A stretch of DNA of 14,161 nucleotides from the NCBI GenBank assembly GCA_030916665.1, contig JAUPWC010000258.1:1-14161 (forward strand), written 5' to 3'. The position numbers and the translations under genes are program-made. Below, in pieces: positions 5,937 through 13,338 of the stretch (the first letter of the stretch is position 1; each line of letters starts with the position of its first letter). Below the pieces are notes generated by a model. That model did no database searches, had not been told where the DNA came from, and saw only the letters and a program-made list of their open reading frames with translations. The DNA comes from Verrucomicrobiota bacterium. GTDB taxonomy: Bacteria; Verrucomicrobiota; Verrucomicrobiia; Opitutales; Opitutaceae.

Positions 5937-6677
5937 ATGGAATGGTTTTACGCAAACGGAGGGAATCGCGTCGGACCGGTGAACCCCGAGGCATTCGAGG
6001 GTCTGATCAAGGACGGCGTGGTCACGGGAGAAACGCTGGTGTGGAGCAAGAGCATGGCCGAGTGGCGGCCCTACGCGCAGGTGGCCGCGGAGACCGCGGT
6101 CTGCGCCGCGTCGGGTGGACGGCACTGGCAGAAGGACATGGTGCCCTTCGAAGGCAAGTTCATCAGCGCGGAGCACAAGGAGCAGTATTTCCAGCGTCTG
6201 CGCGAGGGCGTGCAGCAGCCGAACCAGATGGTCTATGGAAATTTCGGCCGGCGCCTCGTGGCGAAGATTCTAGACGGCCTGATCACGGGCGTGGTCGGGT
6301 TGGTCGCGGATCTGGGTTTGTCGGTGATTTTCTTCGGTGAATTCATCTTTCGGCCGAAACCCACCACGCCGGAAATCGCGGGCAGTTTTCTGGCCTACCA
6401 GGGCGCTTCCGTTCTCGTGGGCACGGCGATCGGCCTGGCCTACTCCTGGTTTTTCCTGAAGAAATTCGCCGCGACCCCCGGCAAGCTGGCCCTCGGTCTC
6501 CGGGTCTTGCGCAGCGACGGCTCGGCGCTCACGACCGGGCGGATCATCGGGCGGTATTTCGCGGAAATCCTCAGCGGCATGATTTTTGCCATCGGCTACC
6601 TCATGGCGGGTTTCGACGAGGAGCGCCGCACGCTGCATGACCGCATCTGCGACACGCGGGTGATCAAAGTCAAATGA
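5937..6677 (+). CDS. GYF_2 (DUF4339) - RDD family membrane protein
   Basis: The 246 residues open with a GYF_2 domain (1-50): WFYANGGNRVGPV, then LVWSKSMAEWRPY. Residues 56-93 match the place where related proteins carry a small zinc knuckle ending in CxxCK-FFQRLKEG. Here only C56 remains clear, and the later pair reads S77 and H80. The RDD domain follows (about 100-246), with GNFGRRLVAKILDG, then TPGKLALGLRVL (180-191) and TLHDRICDTRV at the end. Membrane helices lie near 113-135, 153-174 and 208-226. GYF domains bind proline-rich peptides in eukaryotes, whereas the bacterial ligand and the function of RDD proteins are mostly unknown. This is the first gene of the tightly packed nine-gene group. 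Its stop overlaps the next start as ATGA. Confidence 0.92.
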   Translation: MEWFYANGGNRVGPVNPEAFEGLIKDGVVTGETLVWSKSMAEWRPYAQVAAETAVCAASGGRHWQKDMVPFEGKFISAEHKEQYFQRLREGVQQPNQMVYGNFGRRLVAKILDGLITGVVGLVADLGLSVIFFGEFIFRPKPTTPEIAGSFLAYQGASVLVGTAIGLAYSWFFLKKFAATPGKLALGLRVLRSDGSALTTGRIIGRYFAEILSGMIFAIGYLMAGFDEERRTLHDRICDTRVIKVK

Positions 6678-7243
6678 CCGCCGCCAAGCTCGCCTGCCCC
6701 AAGTGCCGCCGGACCGTGCCGGAGGTTTACTGGCAGGGGGTGGACGTGGTCCGTTGTCCGGCCTGCAGCAGCGAGTTTGAACAGCTCCGTTTCCCCGCGC
6801 TCGGCGCCGCGCGCCGGGTGGACCGGGCCGCCGCCACCGGGGTGGGGGAGGCGAACTGCTATTTCCACGCCCAGAACCGGGCCGAGGCGGCCTGCGACGG
6901 CTGCGGCCGCTACGTCTGCGCGGTGTGCCGGGTGCCGCTGTCGGGGCAGCACTTCTGCCCCTCCTGCCTCGAGGCCCGCACCGACCGGCGCAAGCTCCCG
7001 GAAAATCATCGCGTGCTCTACGAGCACATCGCGCTCCTGCTCGCGTTCCTGCCGCTGCTGCTGTGGCCCTTCACGCTGATCACCGCGCCCGCGGCGCTGG
7101 GCGTCTGCTTCTGGGGCTGGAACAAACCCGGCAGCATCGTGAGCAAGCGCCGTCGCTGGCGCTTCATCCTCGCGGGCCTGCTGGCCACGGCGCAGATCGT
7201 CGGCTGGATTCTGATCTTCACGCGCATGTTCCTGCGCTTCTGA
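6674..7243 (+). CDS. zinc-ribbon / B-box-type zinc-finger membrane protein
   Basis: The family name is uncertain, but the layout of these 189 residues is clear. An N-terminal zinc ribbon uses C8, C11, C28 and C31 (CPKC and CPAC). A B-box-like module follows with C62, H65, C74, C77, C82, C85, C95 and C98. The C-terminal half holds a hydrophobic hairpin (about 116-150) and another membrane helix (about 163-186), so the zinc domains should face the cytoplasm or sit at the membrane surface. Its B-box spacing is identical to that of the 105-residue protein two genes downstream. It overlaps the GYF_2-RDD gene by 4 bases (ATGA), which implies translational coupling. A scaffold or adaptor role is an inference. 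No enzymatic motif is visible. Confidence 0.87.
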   Translation: MTAAKLACPKCRRTVPEVYWQGVDVVRCPACSSEFEQLRFPALGAARRVDRAAATGVGEANCYFHAQNRAEAACDGCGRYVCAVCRVPLSGQHFCPSCLEARTDRRKLPENHRVLYEHIALLLAFLPLLLWPFTLITAPAALGVCFWGWNKPGSIVSKRRRWRFILAGLLATAQIVGWILIFTRMFLRF

Positions 7244-7245
7244 CC

Positions 7246-7809
7246 ATGGCCGTTTCCGCATCAGCCGCCACGCCCGCCTACCGCAAGCTCACGCGCCTGC
7301 ACCGCACGCTGGGCGCGATGTCGCAGCTCTGGCTCGGGCCGGACCACCTGATGCACGTGCAGTCCACCGGCTACACGGAATCCTACCGGCGCTTTTATCT
7401 GCGCGACATCCAGTGCATGCTGGTCGTGCATACGGGCCGGCGCGCCTACCTGGCGCTCACGCTGGGGGCGATCGCGCTGATCATGGTTGCGTTCATGACC
7501 CTGGGTGGCTCCGGACCGGTCGGATTTGGCATTCTGGCGGCGGTTTTCCTGCCGTTGTTTCTCTGGAACCACCTGCTCGGGCCGGGCTGCCGGGTGGTGC
7601 TGATCACCGCGGTGCAGCAGGAAAACGTCGCCGCCCTCAGCCGCTTGCCCAAGACGCGCCGCGTGCTGGGCGAACTCCGGACGCTGATCGAGGCCGCGCA
7701 GGCGGATCTCGCGGTGGCGCCGGTCGCCGCGCCGGCCGCGCCGGTGGCGGACACGGGCACGACTCCGCCGATCCCACCCCCGTTGCCGCCGTCCCTGCCG
7801 CCGTCATGA
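7246..7809 (+). CDS. two-helix membrane protein with proline-rich C-terminal tail
   Basis: I do not recognise the family. The ATG at 7246, 2 bases after the previous stop, was preferred to any start further upstream because those lie inside the previous gene. It gives 187 residues. Residues 18-66 form a soluble segment containing LWLGPDHLMHVQSTGYTESY followed by FYLRDIQCM, compatible with a small beta-rich, PH-like fold (speculative). Two membrane helices follow at about 67-86 and 92-111, then a charged helical stretch (about 123-156). An Ala/Pro linker leads to a tail ending TPPIPPPLPPSLPPS. Such a tail could be a ligand for the GYF_2 domain encoded two genes upstream, although it lacks the PPG core preferred by eukaryotic GYF domains. 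Its stop overlaps the next start (ATGA at 7806). Confidence 0.82.
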   Translation: MAVSASAATPAYRKLTRLHRTLGAMSQLWLGPDHLMHVQSTGYTESYRRFYLRDIQCMLVVHTGRRAYLALTLGAIALIMVAFMTLGGSGPVGFGILAAVFLPLFLWNHLLGPGCRVVLITAVQQENVAALSRLPKTRRVLGELRTLIEAAQADLAVAPVAAPAAPVADTGTTPPIPPPLPPSLPPS

Positions 7810-8123
7810 GCGTGCTGGCCGCCAGAAAATGCGAGCGGCATCCGGCGCGCGAGGCCGTCGCGCGCTGCCCGTCCTGCCAGGATCACTTCTGCCGGGAATG
7901 CGTGGTGGAGCACGCCGGACAGCTGCTGTGCGCGGATTGTCTGGCCCGGCAGGCGGCCGGCAAAAAAACCGAATCGCGCGCCCGCTGGCGGCGGCTCGGC
8001 CGGATGAGCCGGCTCGTGGCGGCGGTGTTTCTCCTGTGGATCGTGTTCTACGGGTTCGGGCAGTTCCTGAAAACGATTCCGACGACCGTGCACGAAGGCA
8101 CGGTGTGGCGGCCGGGTGATTGA
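7806..8123 (+). CDS. small B-box-type zinc-finger protein with one membrane helix
   Basis: This 105-residue protein has a single B-box-like zinc module at C9, H12, C21, C24, C29, C32, C42 and C45. A basic stretch (54-68) is followed by one membrane helix (about 69-88) and a short polar tail. The basic residues ahead of the helix suggest that the zinc module stays in the cytoplasm. The start is fixed by the ATGA overlap with the preceding stop and by the zinc module beginning at residue 9. The much longer open frame upstream overlaps the preceding gene and was not used. The zinc-ligand spacing equals that of residues 62-98 of the upstream 189-residue protein, so the two modules probably arose by duplication. 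Function unknown; membrane adaptor is a guess. Confidence 0.87.
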   Translation: MSVLAARKCERHPAREAVARCPSCQDHFCRECVVEHAGQLLCADCLARQAAGKKTESRARWRRLGRMSRLVAAVFLLWIVFYGFGQFLKTIPTTVHEGTVWRPGD

Positions 8124-8130
8124 GCCGGAC

Positions 8131-9813
8131 ATGTCGCGCACGCGCACCAAGGACCTTGCCCCGCGGGCCACCGACCTCATCGAGGAGTCGGTCCACCTGC
8201 TGCGCCGGCATCCGGAGCGGCTGGCCGGCTACTACGCCGCCTGCGGGCCGTTTGCGGTGGCGCTGGTTTATTTCTGGGCCTACGTCACCTGGTTCGCGCC
8301 GCCTGACGGCGAGGTCGCCGCCGGCGCGCTGCTGTTGGTGCTGCTCTTCGGCCTCAGGAAGGCGGGGCAGAACCGCTTTGCCGGCCGGCTGCTGGCACTG
8401 CGTTCGGGCGAGGAACCGCCGGCGTGGACCGGACGCGACTGGCTTGCCGAGATCTCGGCGCAGCTGCGGATGCAGGCGGGCGGCATCGTGCTCGTGCCGC
8501 TGTCGGCGCTCTTCGGCGTGCCCTTCGCCTGGGTTTACGGCCACTACCAGACCGCCACGGTGCTGCCGCGGGACGAGGGCGACAGCGGTCCGTCCCGCAC
8601 CAAGCAGGCCTGGGCGCTGGCCCAGCTCTGGCCGGTGCCGAACCACTGGGCGCTGCTGATCCTCTCCGGGCTTTGGTTCATGGTGTTCCTGAATCTGGCG
8701 GTGGCGTTCTACATGGTGCCGTCGCTGGTCACGAACTGGCTGGGCCTGCGCACCGGGTTTTCGCTCTCAGGCTGGAACATGCTCAACTCGACTTTCCTGC
8801 TGCTCACGGCCGTGCTGACGCACCTGCTGGTCGATCCGCTCATCAAGACGTATTTCGTGCTCCGGACCTTCTACGGGCGGTCGCGGCACACGGGCGCCGA
8901 CCTGAGGCTCGTGTTGCGGCGCGAGGGCGCGCGGTCCCGGCTCGCGACGCCCCTGGCCGGGCTGATTCTCATCGGCGGACTGTTTTTCGCCGCGCCACCG
9001 CTGCCGGCGAACGAAGCCGCCGCGCCCCAACCCGCGCCCGCCTCGGCACAGGCAGCGCCCGCGCGCCTGCTGAACCCGGCGCTCGACCAGGTGCTGGAGC
9101 AGCCGGACTTCCGCTGGCGGTTGCGTCCGGCCCCCGTGCCGCCCGATCTGGAAAACGAGGGCATCATCAAGGGATTCGTGCGCTCCACCTTCGACGTCAT
9201 CGCGCAGATGGTGCGGACGGTGGTGCGCTGGTTCGAGGCGCTGCACCGCTGGGTGCGCGGGCTGCTGCCCGGGGACGGCGTGGAAGGTGATTCCGCGGAG
9301 GCGGGCGTCCGCGCGCGGGCGCCGTTCGACTGGATGGCGGTGCTGCAATGGACGGCCTACCTGCTGATCGTCGGCGTGGCGGGGCTGCTGCTGTTCACGC
9401 TCTGGAAGGTGCTGGCCCACAACCGCACCCCGCCGCTGCGGGCCGCGGCCCCCGCCCCGGCTGCGGCTCCCGATTTGCGCGACGAGAACGTCGAAGTCTC
9501 GCGGCTGCCGGCCGAAGGCTGGCTGGATCTCGCCCGCCAGCAGGCTGCCGCCGGCGAATGGCGGTTCGCGCTCCGCGCCCTGTTCCTCGCCACGCTGGCG
9601 CGCCGGGCGCACGAGGGGTTGCTCTCGCTCGCGAAGTTCAAAACCAACCTGGACTACGAAACCGAACTGCGCCGGCGCGCCCGCAGCCGCCCGCCGCTGG
9701 TGGAGGATTTCAGCCGTCGTCGCCGGCAGTTTGAGGACGTCTGGTATGGCTCGACGGCGGCCAGCGACGTCGCGGTGCGCGAGTGGCTGCAGGTGCTGGA
9801 GGATCGCCCATGA
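8131..9813 (+). CDS. multi-pass membrane protein with C-terminal DUF4129 domain
   Basis: This 560-residue protein has hydrophobic segments near 38-55, 63-75, 116-135, 172-198, 221-238 and 274-290. A periplasmic-looking stretch follows (about 291-402), rich in Ala/Pro at first and then amphipathic ([20 protein letters not shown]). After a last helix (404-427) comes the DUF4129 region (about 455-555), with [33 protein letters not shown] and FEDVWYG. DUF4129 also ends TgpA-type transglutaminases, but no transglutaminase Cys-His-Asp core is present here. The start chosen is the ATG at 8131, 7 bases after the previous stop. A GTG at 8116 would add five residues and overlap the previous gene by 8 bases. 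Neither start has a strong ribosome binding site. The stop overlaps the DUF4350 start (ATGA). Confidence 0.88.
   Translation: MSRTRTKDLAPRATDLIEESVHLLRRHPERLAGYYAACGPFAVALVYFWAYVTWFAPPDGEVAAGALLLVLLFGLRKAGQNRFAGRLLALRSGEEPPAWTGRDWLAEISAQLRMQAGGIVLVPLSALFGVPFAWVYGHYQTATVLPRDEGDSGPSRTKQAWALAQLWPVPNHWALLILSGLWFMVFLNLAVAFYMVPSLVTNWLGLRTGFSLSGWNMLNSTFLLLTAVLTHLLVDPLIKTYFVLRTFYGRSRHTGADLRLVLRREGARSRLATPLAGLILIGGLFFAAPPLPANEAAAPQPAPASAQAAPARLLNPALDQVLEQPDFRWRLRPAPVPPDLENEGIIKGFVRSTFDVIAQMVRTVVRWFEALHRWVRGLLPGDGVEGDSAEAGVRARAPFDWMAVLQWTAYLLIVGVAGLLLFTLWKVLAHNRTPPLRAAAPAPAAAPDLRDENVEVSRLPAEGWLDLARQQAAAGEWRFALRALFLATLARRAHEGLLSLAKFKTNLDYETELRRRARSRPPLVEDFSRRRRQFEDVWYGSTAASDVAVREWLQVLEDRP
9798..9802 (+). 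promoter_or_regulatory. strong ribosome binding site of the DUF4350 gene
   Basis: GGAGG lies 7 bases before the ATG at 9810, inside the last codons of the DUF4129 gene. It settles this start over the in-frame ATG 27 bases upstream and is one of few good Shine-Dalgarno matches in the operon. Confidence 0.7.
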
Positions 9814-11033
9814 CTCCCCTGCGTCGCTGGTTTCCCCTGTTCCTCGCGGCCGGTCTGGTGATTGCGGCCTGCGGCTGGCTGTTCCGGCTGCGGCTGGGCG
9901 GCGGTGATCTTTATCCGCCTTATTCCTCGATGCGCGCCGACGCGCTTGGCACGCGGGCGATCTACGAGGCGCTGGAACGGATTCCCGGCCTGCAGGTGGA
10001 GCGCGAGCATCGTCCGGTGGAACGGCTGGCCGCGCGGCGCCGCCTGGTCCTGCTCGCCGGTCTCGAGTGGCAGGCCTGGCAGCGGATCCCCGCGGATGAA
10101 CTGGCCGCGCTGAACGCCGCCGCGGCTTCCGGTGCCCGGGTGGTGCTCGCGTTCCGGGCCGATCTCAACCGCGAGGAACGCGACGAGCGCGGCCGCAGGG
10201 TTGATCCCGAGGAAGACGAGGAGGCGAAGGCGGAGCGGAAGAAGCGCGAGGAGGCCGCCGAGAAGCGCGAAAAGCGCCGCCGGCCCGGGCTGCGGCCAAG
10301 CGAACGCACCGAACTGACCACGGCCTGGGGCGTGGAACTGAAGCACCGCTGGCTGCTGAGCCGCCAGACCGGAGCGCAGCGGACTCCGGAGGCGGAGACC
10401 ACGCTGCCGGCGGAAGCGCCCTGGAAGAGCGACCTGTATTTTGCGCCGGCCGACGCCTCCGGCTGGCGCGTGCTCTACCGTCGCGCCGGAGAGCCCGTGC
10501 TGATCGAGAAATCCGTCGGCCAGGGCAGCCTCGTGCTGATGGGTGACGCCTTCTGCCTGAGCAACGAGAGCGTGCATCTCAACCGCGTCACCGAGCTCAT
10601 CGCCTGGCTGGTGGGCGACCACCACCGGGTGGTCTTCCTTGAGTCTCCGCTCGGCGTGCTGCAGGAAACCGGAGTGGGGCATCTCGCGCGCAGCTACGGC
10701 CTGCACGGCGCGTTCGCGCTCTGCGTGCTGCTCGGCCTGCTCTACGCATGGCGTCAGGGCGTGGCGTTTTTGCCGCCCGTCGAACCGTTGGAACGCGGCG
10801 GCGAGGTGGCGCTGGCCTACGAACCGACCGCGGGATTCACGGCGTTGTTGCGGCGCTCCGTGGACCGGGCCGCCCTGCTGGGTGCTTGCGTCGCCGAGTG
10901 GCGCCGCGGCCGGCGCGTAGGTCTCACTCCCGCGTCGGCCGAGCGGCTGGAGAGCGTCTGGAAGGCGCATGATCCCAAGAAACCCCTTTCCGCCACCTAC
11001 AACGCGCTCGTGCGTGCGCTCAAACCGCGCTGA
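9810..11033 (+). CDS. DUF4350 domain-containing membrane protein
   Basis: The 407 residues begin with a membrane anchor (about 7-27). Next comes [21 protein letters not shown] (35-55), the hallmark of DUF4350 proteins, where the domain resembles a glutamine-amidotransferase-like Rossmann fold. VVLAFRAD (111-118) and [12 protein letters not shown] (241-252) are the following conserved strands. A second membrane helix lies at about 298-316, then a cytoplasmic tail of about 90 residues. An unusual highly charged segment, nearly all Glu, Lys, Arg and Asp, spans 119-158. It probably forms a long helix or coiled coil inside the periplasmic domain and is likely lineage-specific. The gene sits just before moxR, as in the actinobacterial moxR2 loci as I recall them. 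An enzymatic role is not supported, because no catalytic Cys-His pair is visible. Confidence 0.88.
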   Translation: MTPLRRWFPLFLAAGLVIAACGWLFRLRLGGGDLYPPYSSMRADALGTRAIYEALERIPGLQVEREHRPVERLAARRRLVLLAGLEWQAWQRIPADELAALNAAAASGARVVLAFRADLNREERDERGRRVDPEEDEEAKAERKKREEAAEKREKRRRPGLRPSERTELTTAWGVELKHRWLLSRQTGAQRTPEAETTLPAEAPWKSDLYFAPADASGWRVLYRRAGEPVLIEKSVGQGSLVLMGDAFCLSNESVHLNRVTELIAWLVGDHHRVVFLESPLGVLQETGVGHLARSYGLHGAFALCVLLGLLYAWRQGVAFLPPVEPLERGGEVALAYEPTAGFTALLRRSVDRAALLGACVAEWRRGRRVGLTPASAERLESVWKAHDPKKPLSATYNALVRALKPR

Positions 11034-11039
11034 CCCCTT

Positions 11040-12005
11040 ATGAACGAAAGCCTCAAAACCACCCTCGATGTGCTCGCCGCGGCCCGGGCCGAAGTCGCCA
11101 AGGTCATCATCGGACAGGATCAGGCCGTCGAGCTGGCCCTGATCACCATCCTCGCCCGCCAGCATGCGCTGATCGAGGGCGTGCCCGGCGTGGCGAAGAC
11201 CCTGCTCGTGCGCACCCTCGCGCACGTCCTCGGCGCCGACACCGGGCGCATCCAGTTCACGCCGGACCTCATGCCCGCCGACATCACGGGCACGAACATC
11301 TTCAACCTCCAGAGCAACCAGTTCACGCTCGTGCGCGGCCCGGTGTTCACGACCTTCCTGCTGGCCGACGAGATCAACCGCGCCCCCGCCAAGACGCAGG
11401 CCGCCCTGCTCCAGGCGATGCAGGAGCGCCTTGTGACCATCGACCGCGAGACGCACGCGCTGGACCCGGACTTCGCGGTGTTCGCCACGCAGAACCCGGC
11501 CGAATCGGAGGGCACCTACCCGCTGCCCGAGGCGCAGAAGGACCGCTTCATGTTCCGCATCCAGATGACCTGCCCCGAGCGGGACCATGAGATCACGCTC
11601 GCGCGCCGCCTGCTCAGCGGCGACGCCCCGGAGGCGGCGCTCGCGCGCGGCGCCGTGCAAGCGGTGCTGACCAAGGGCCGGCTCGCGGAGCTGCGGGCCG
11701 CGCTCGACACCGTGCTGGTGCGCGAGGAACTCACCGCCTACATCGTCGATCTGGTGCGGGCCACCCGCACCGACGAGAGCGTGCTCACCGGCGCCGGACC
11801 GCGCGCGACCCAGGCGCTGCTGGCCGGCGGCCGGGTGCGGGCTGCGCTCGACGGCCGCGACTACGTGACCCCCGACGACATCCGCCGTCTGGCCGTGCCC
11901 GTGCTGGCGCACCGTATCCTCCTCCGGCCCGAATTCGAGATCGAGGGACTCTCGGTCGCCGAGGTGCTCAACCGCCTGCTCGAACAGGTCGCCGTGCCGC
12001 GCTGA
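11040..12005 (+). CDS. MoxR-family AAA+ ATPase
   Basis: This 321-residue protein is a typical full-length MoxR ATPase. Walker A is GVPGVAKT (47-54), Walker B FLLADEI (106-112; D110 and E111), sensor 1 ATQNP with N152, and a sensor 2-type arginine lies in GAGPRA (R255). The AAA_3 core runs from about 20 to 170 and the lid (AAA_lid_2) from about 230 to 315. MoxR proteins are ATP-driven chaperones that form hexamers and work with VWA- or DUF58-type partners to assemble or activate membrane or metal-dependent complexes. Here the partner is presumably the DUF58 protein encoded 4 bases downstream, and possibly the sigma-VWA protein at 3261-5846. Its start lies 6 bases after the DUF4350 stop, without a clear ribosome binding site. 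Confidence 0.97.
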   Translation: MNESLKTTLDVLAAARAEVAKVIIGQDQAVELALITILARQHALIEGVPGVAKTLLVRTLAHVLGADTGRIQFTPDLMPADITGTNIFNLQSNQFTLVRGPVFTTFLLADEINRAPAKTQAALLQAMQERLVTIDRETHALDPDFAVFATQNPAESEGTYPLPEAQKDRFMFRIQMTCPERDHEITLARRLLSGDAPEAALARGAVQAVLTKGRLAELRAALDTVLVREELTAYIVDLVRATRTDESVLTGAGPRATQALLAGGRVRAALDGRDYVTPDDIRRLAVPVLAHRILLRPEFEIEGLSVAEVLNRLLEQVAVPR

Positions 12006-12009
12006 ACCC

Positions 12010-13338
12010 ATGTCTCCCGTCCCCGCCCCGCGTCTGCTCTGGTGCGTCGCCGCGCTCATCCCGCTGGCGGTCGTGGCCGGGCCGTTGGCGCTGGCCGGAA
12101 TCCTCGTGCTGCTGGGCGCGATGCTGGCGGCGCTCGCCGCCCTCGATCTGCTGCTCACGCTGCGCACCGCCCGGCATCCGAAGGTCGAGACCACGGCCAT
12201 CAGCCGGCTCACGAAGGACCGGGCGACCGATCTGGCCCTGTTGGTCGTGGGCGCGCAGGACGGACCGCGGGCCCTGCGGCTGGCGCTCGCGCTGCCCGAG
12301 CCGTTCGTATCCGAACAGCCGGACCTGCGGCTGGCGCTGCCGGCGGAGGGCGGCCGCGTGCCGGTGAAGTGGCGCTGCACGGCCCGGCGGCGCGGACGGT
12401 TCGCCGCGGTGCAGGCCTGTCTCGAATCCGAGTCGCGCTGGGGCCTGTGGACGCTGCGCAGCCGGCAGCCGCTCGCGACGGAGCTGCGCGTCTATCCCAA
12501 CCTTTTCACCGAGCGCAAGCAGCTGGCCGCGCTGTTCCTGAACCGCGGCGCGGCGGGCGTGCAGCTGCGCCGCATGGTCGGACGCGGCCGCGATTTCGAG
12601 CGGCTGCGGGAATACCAGCCGGGCGACAGCTTCGACGAGATGCACTGGAAGGGCACGGCCAAGCGCGGCCGGCCGATCACCAAGGTCTTCCAGGTCGAGC
12701 GCACGCAGGAAATCTACGTGATCATCGACGCCTCGCGGCTCAGCGCCCGGCCCGTGACCCAGGACGGACGCACCGTGACGACGCTCGAGCGGCACATCAC
12801 GGCCGCACTGGTGCTGCTGCTGGCCGCGGGCCGGCAGGGCGACCGCTTCGGACTCGTGACACACGACTCGCGGCTGCGCTCCTTTCTGCGCGCCCGCAGC
12901 GGCGCGCTGCACTACGGCGCCTGCCGCGAGGCGGTCCACGCGCTGGAGCCCGGCGAGGATTCGCCCGATTTCGGCGACCTCTTCGCCCAGCTGCGTTCGC
13001 GGCTGTCGCGCCGCGCCCTGCTGGTTTTCCTCACCGACCTCGGCGATCCGGTGCTGGCGGAGGATTTCGTGCGCAACGTGCGCGTGCTGTCCCGGCAGCA
13101 CCTGGTGCTGGTCAACCAGGTGCGGACGCCGGGCGTGGAGCCGCTCTTCGGGCGCGAGGTGGCGGACGAGGACGAAATCCACGCGCGGCTCGCCGGGCAT
13201 TTCCAATGGCGCGATGCCCACGACGTGGCCGACCGGCTGCGTCCGCTGGGCGTGACGGCGGCGATGCCGACCAGCGAGGGGCTGGCGACCGAGGTGGTCG
13301 GCCAGTATCTGCAGGTGAAAGGGAGGCAGCTCCTGTGA
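12010..13338 (+). CDS. DUF58 domain-containing protein (MoxR partner)
   Basis: The 442 residues begin with two membrane helices (about 8-25 and 28-50). A beta-rich segment follows (about 70-165). The DUF58 signature (194-228) reads [20 protein letters not shown] and then [19 protein letters not shown]-like fold occupies 234-400: strand [10 protein letters not shown] (234-243), LVTHDS and VFLTDLGD (339-346). The metal site is partial. D240 and S242 match the DxS start, but the second serine is L244, so metal binding may be lost or altered. DUF58 proteins accompany MoxR ATPases almost invariably and are thought to be substrate adaptors. The gene starts 4 bases after moxR, and its stop is shared with the next start (GTGA). 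Confidence 0.95.
   Translation: MSPVPAPRLLWCVAALIPLAVVAGPLALAGILVLLGAMLAALAALDLLLTLRTARHPKVETTAISRLTKDRATDLALLVVGAQDGPRALRLALALPEPFVSEQPDLRLALPAEGGRVPVKWRCTARRRGRFAAVQACLESESRWGLWTLRSRQPLATELRVYPNLFTERKQLAALFLNRGAAGVQLRRMVGRGRDFERLREYQPGDSFDEMHWKGTAKRGRPITKVFQVERTQEIYVIIDASRLSARPVTQDGRTVTTLERHITAALVLLLAAGRQGDRFGLVTHDSRLRSFLRARSGALHYGACREAVHALEPGEDSPDFGDLFAQLRSRLSRRALLVFLTDLGDPVLAEDFVRNVRVLSRQHLVLVNQVRTPGVEPLFGREVADEDEIHARLAGHFQWRDAHDVADRLRPLGVTAAMPTSEGLATEVVGQYLQVKGRQLL
13321..13326 (+). promoter_or_regulatory. ribosome binding site for the GTG start of the SpoIIM-family gene
   Basis: GGGAGG lies 8 bases before the GTG at 13335, inside the end of the DUF58 gene. It supports this non-ATG start, which gives an N-terminus (MIIDLVKF) typical of the family. 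Confidence 0.65.

Noticed and set aside
9654..12380. 908-codon minus-strand open frame across the DUF4129, DUF4350, MoxR and DUF58 genes
   Set aside because: It spans several well-defined genes on the other strand and has no domain. It results from the scarcity of stop codons at this GC content.
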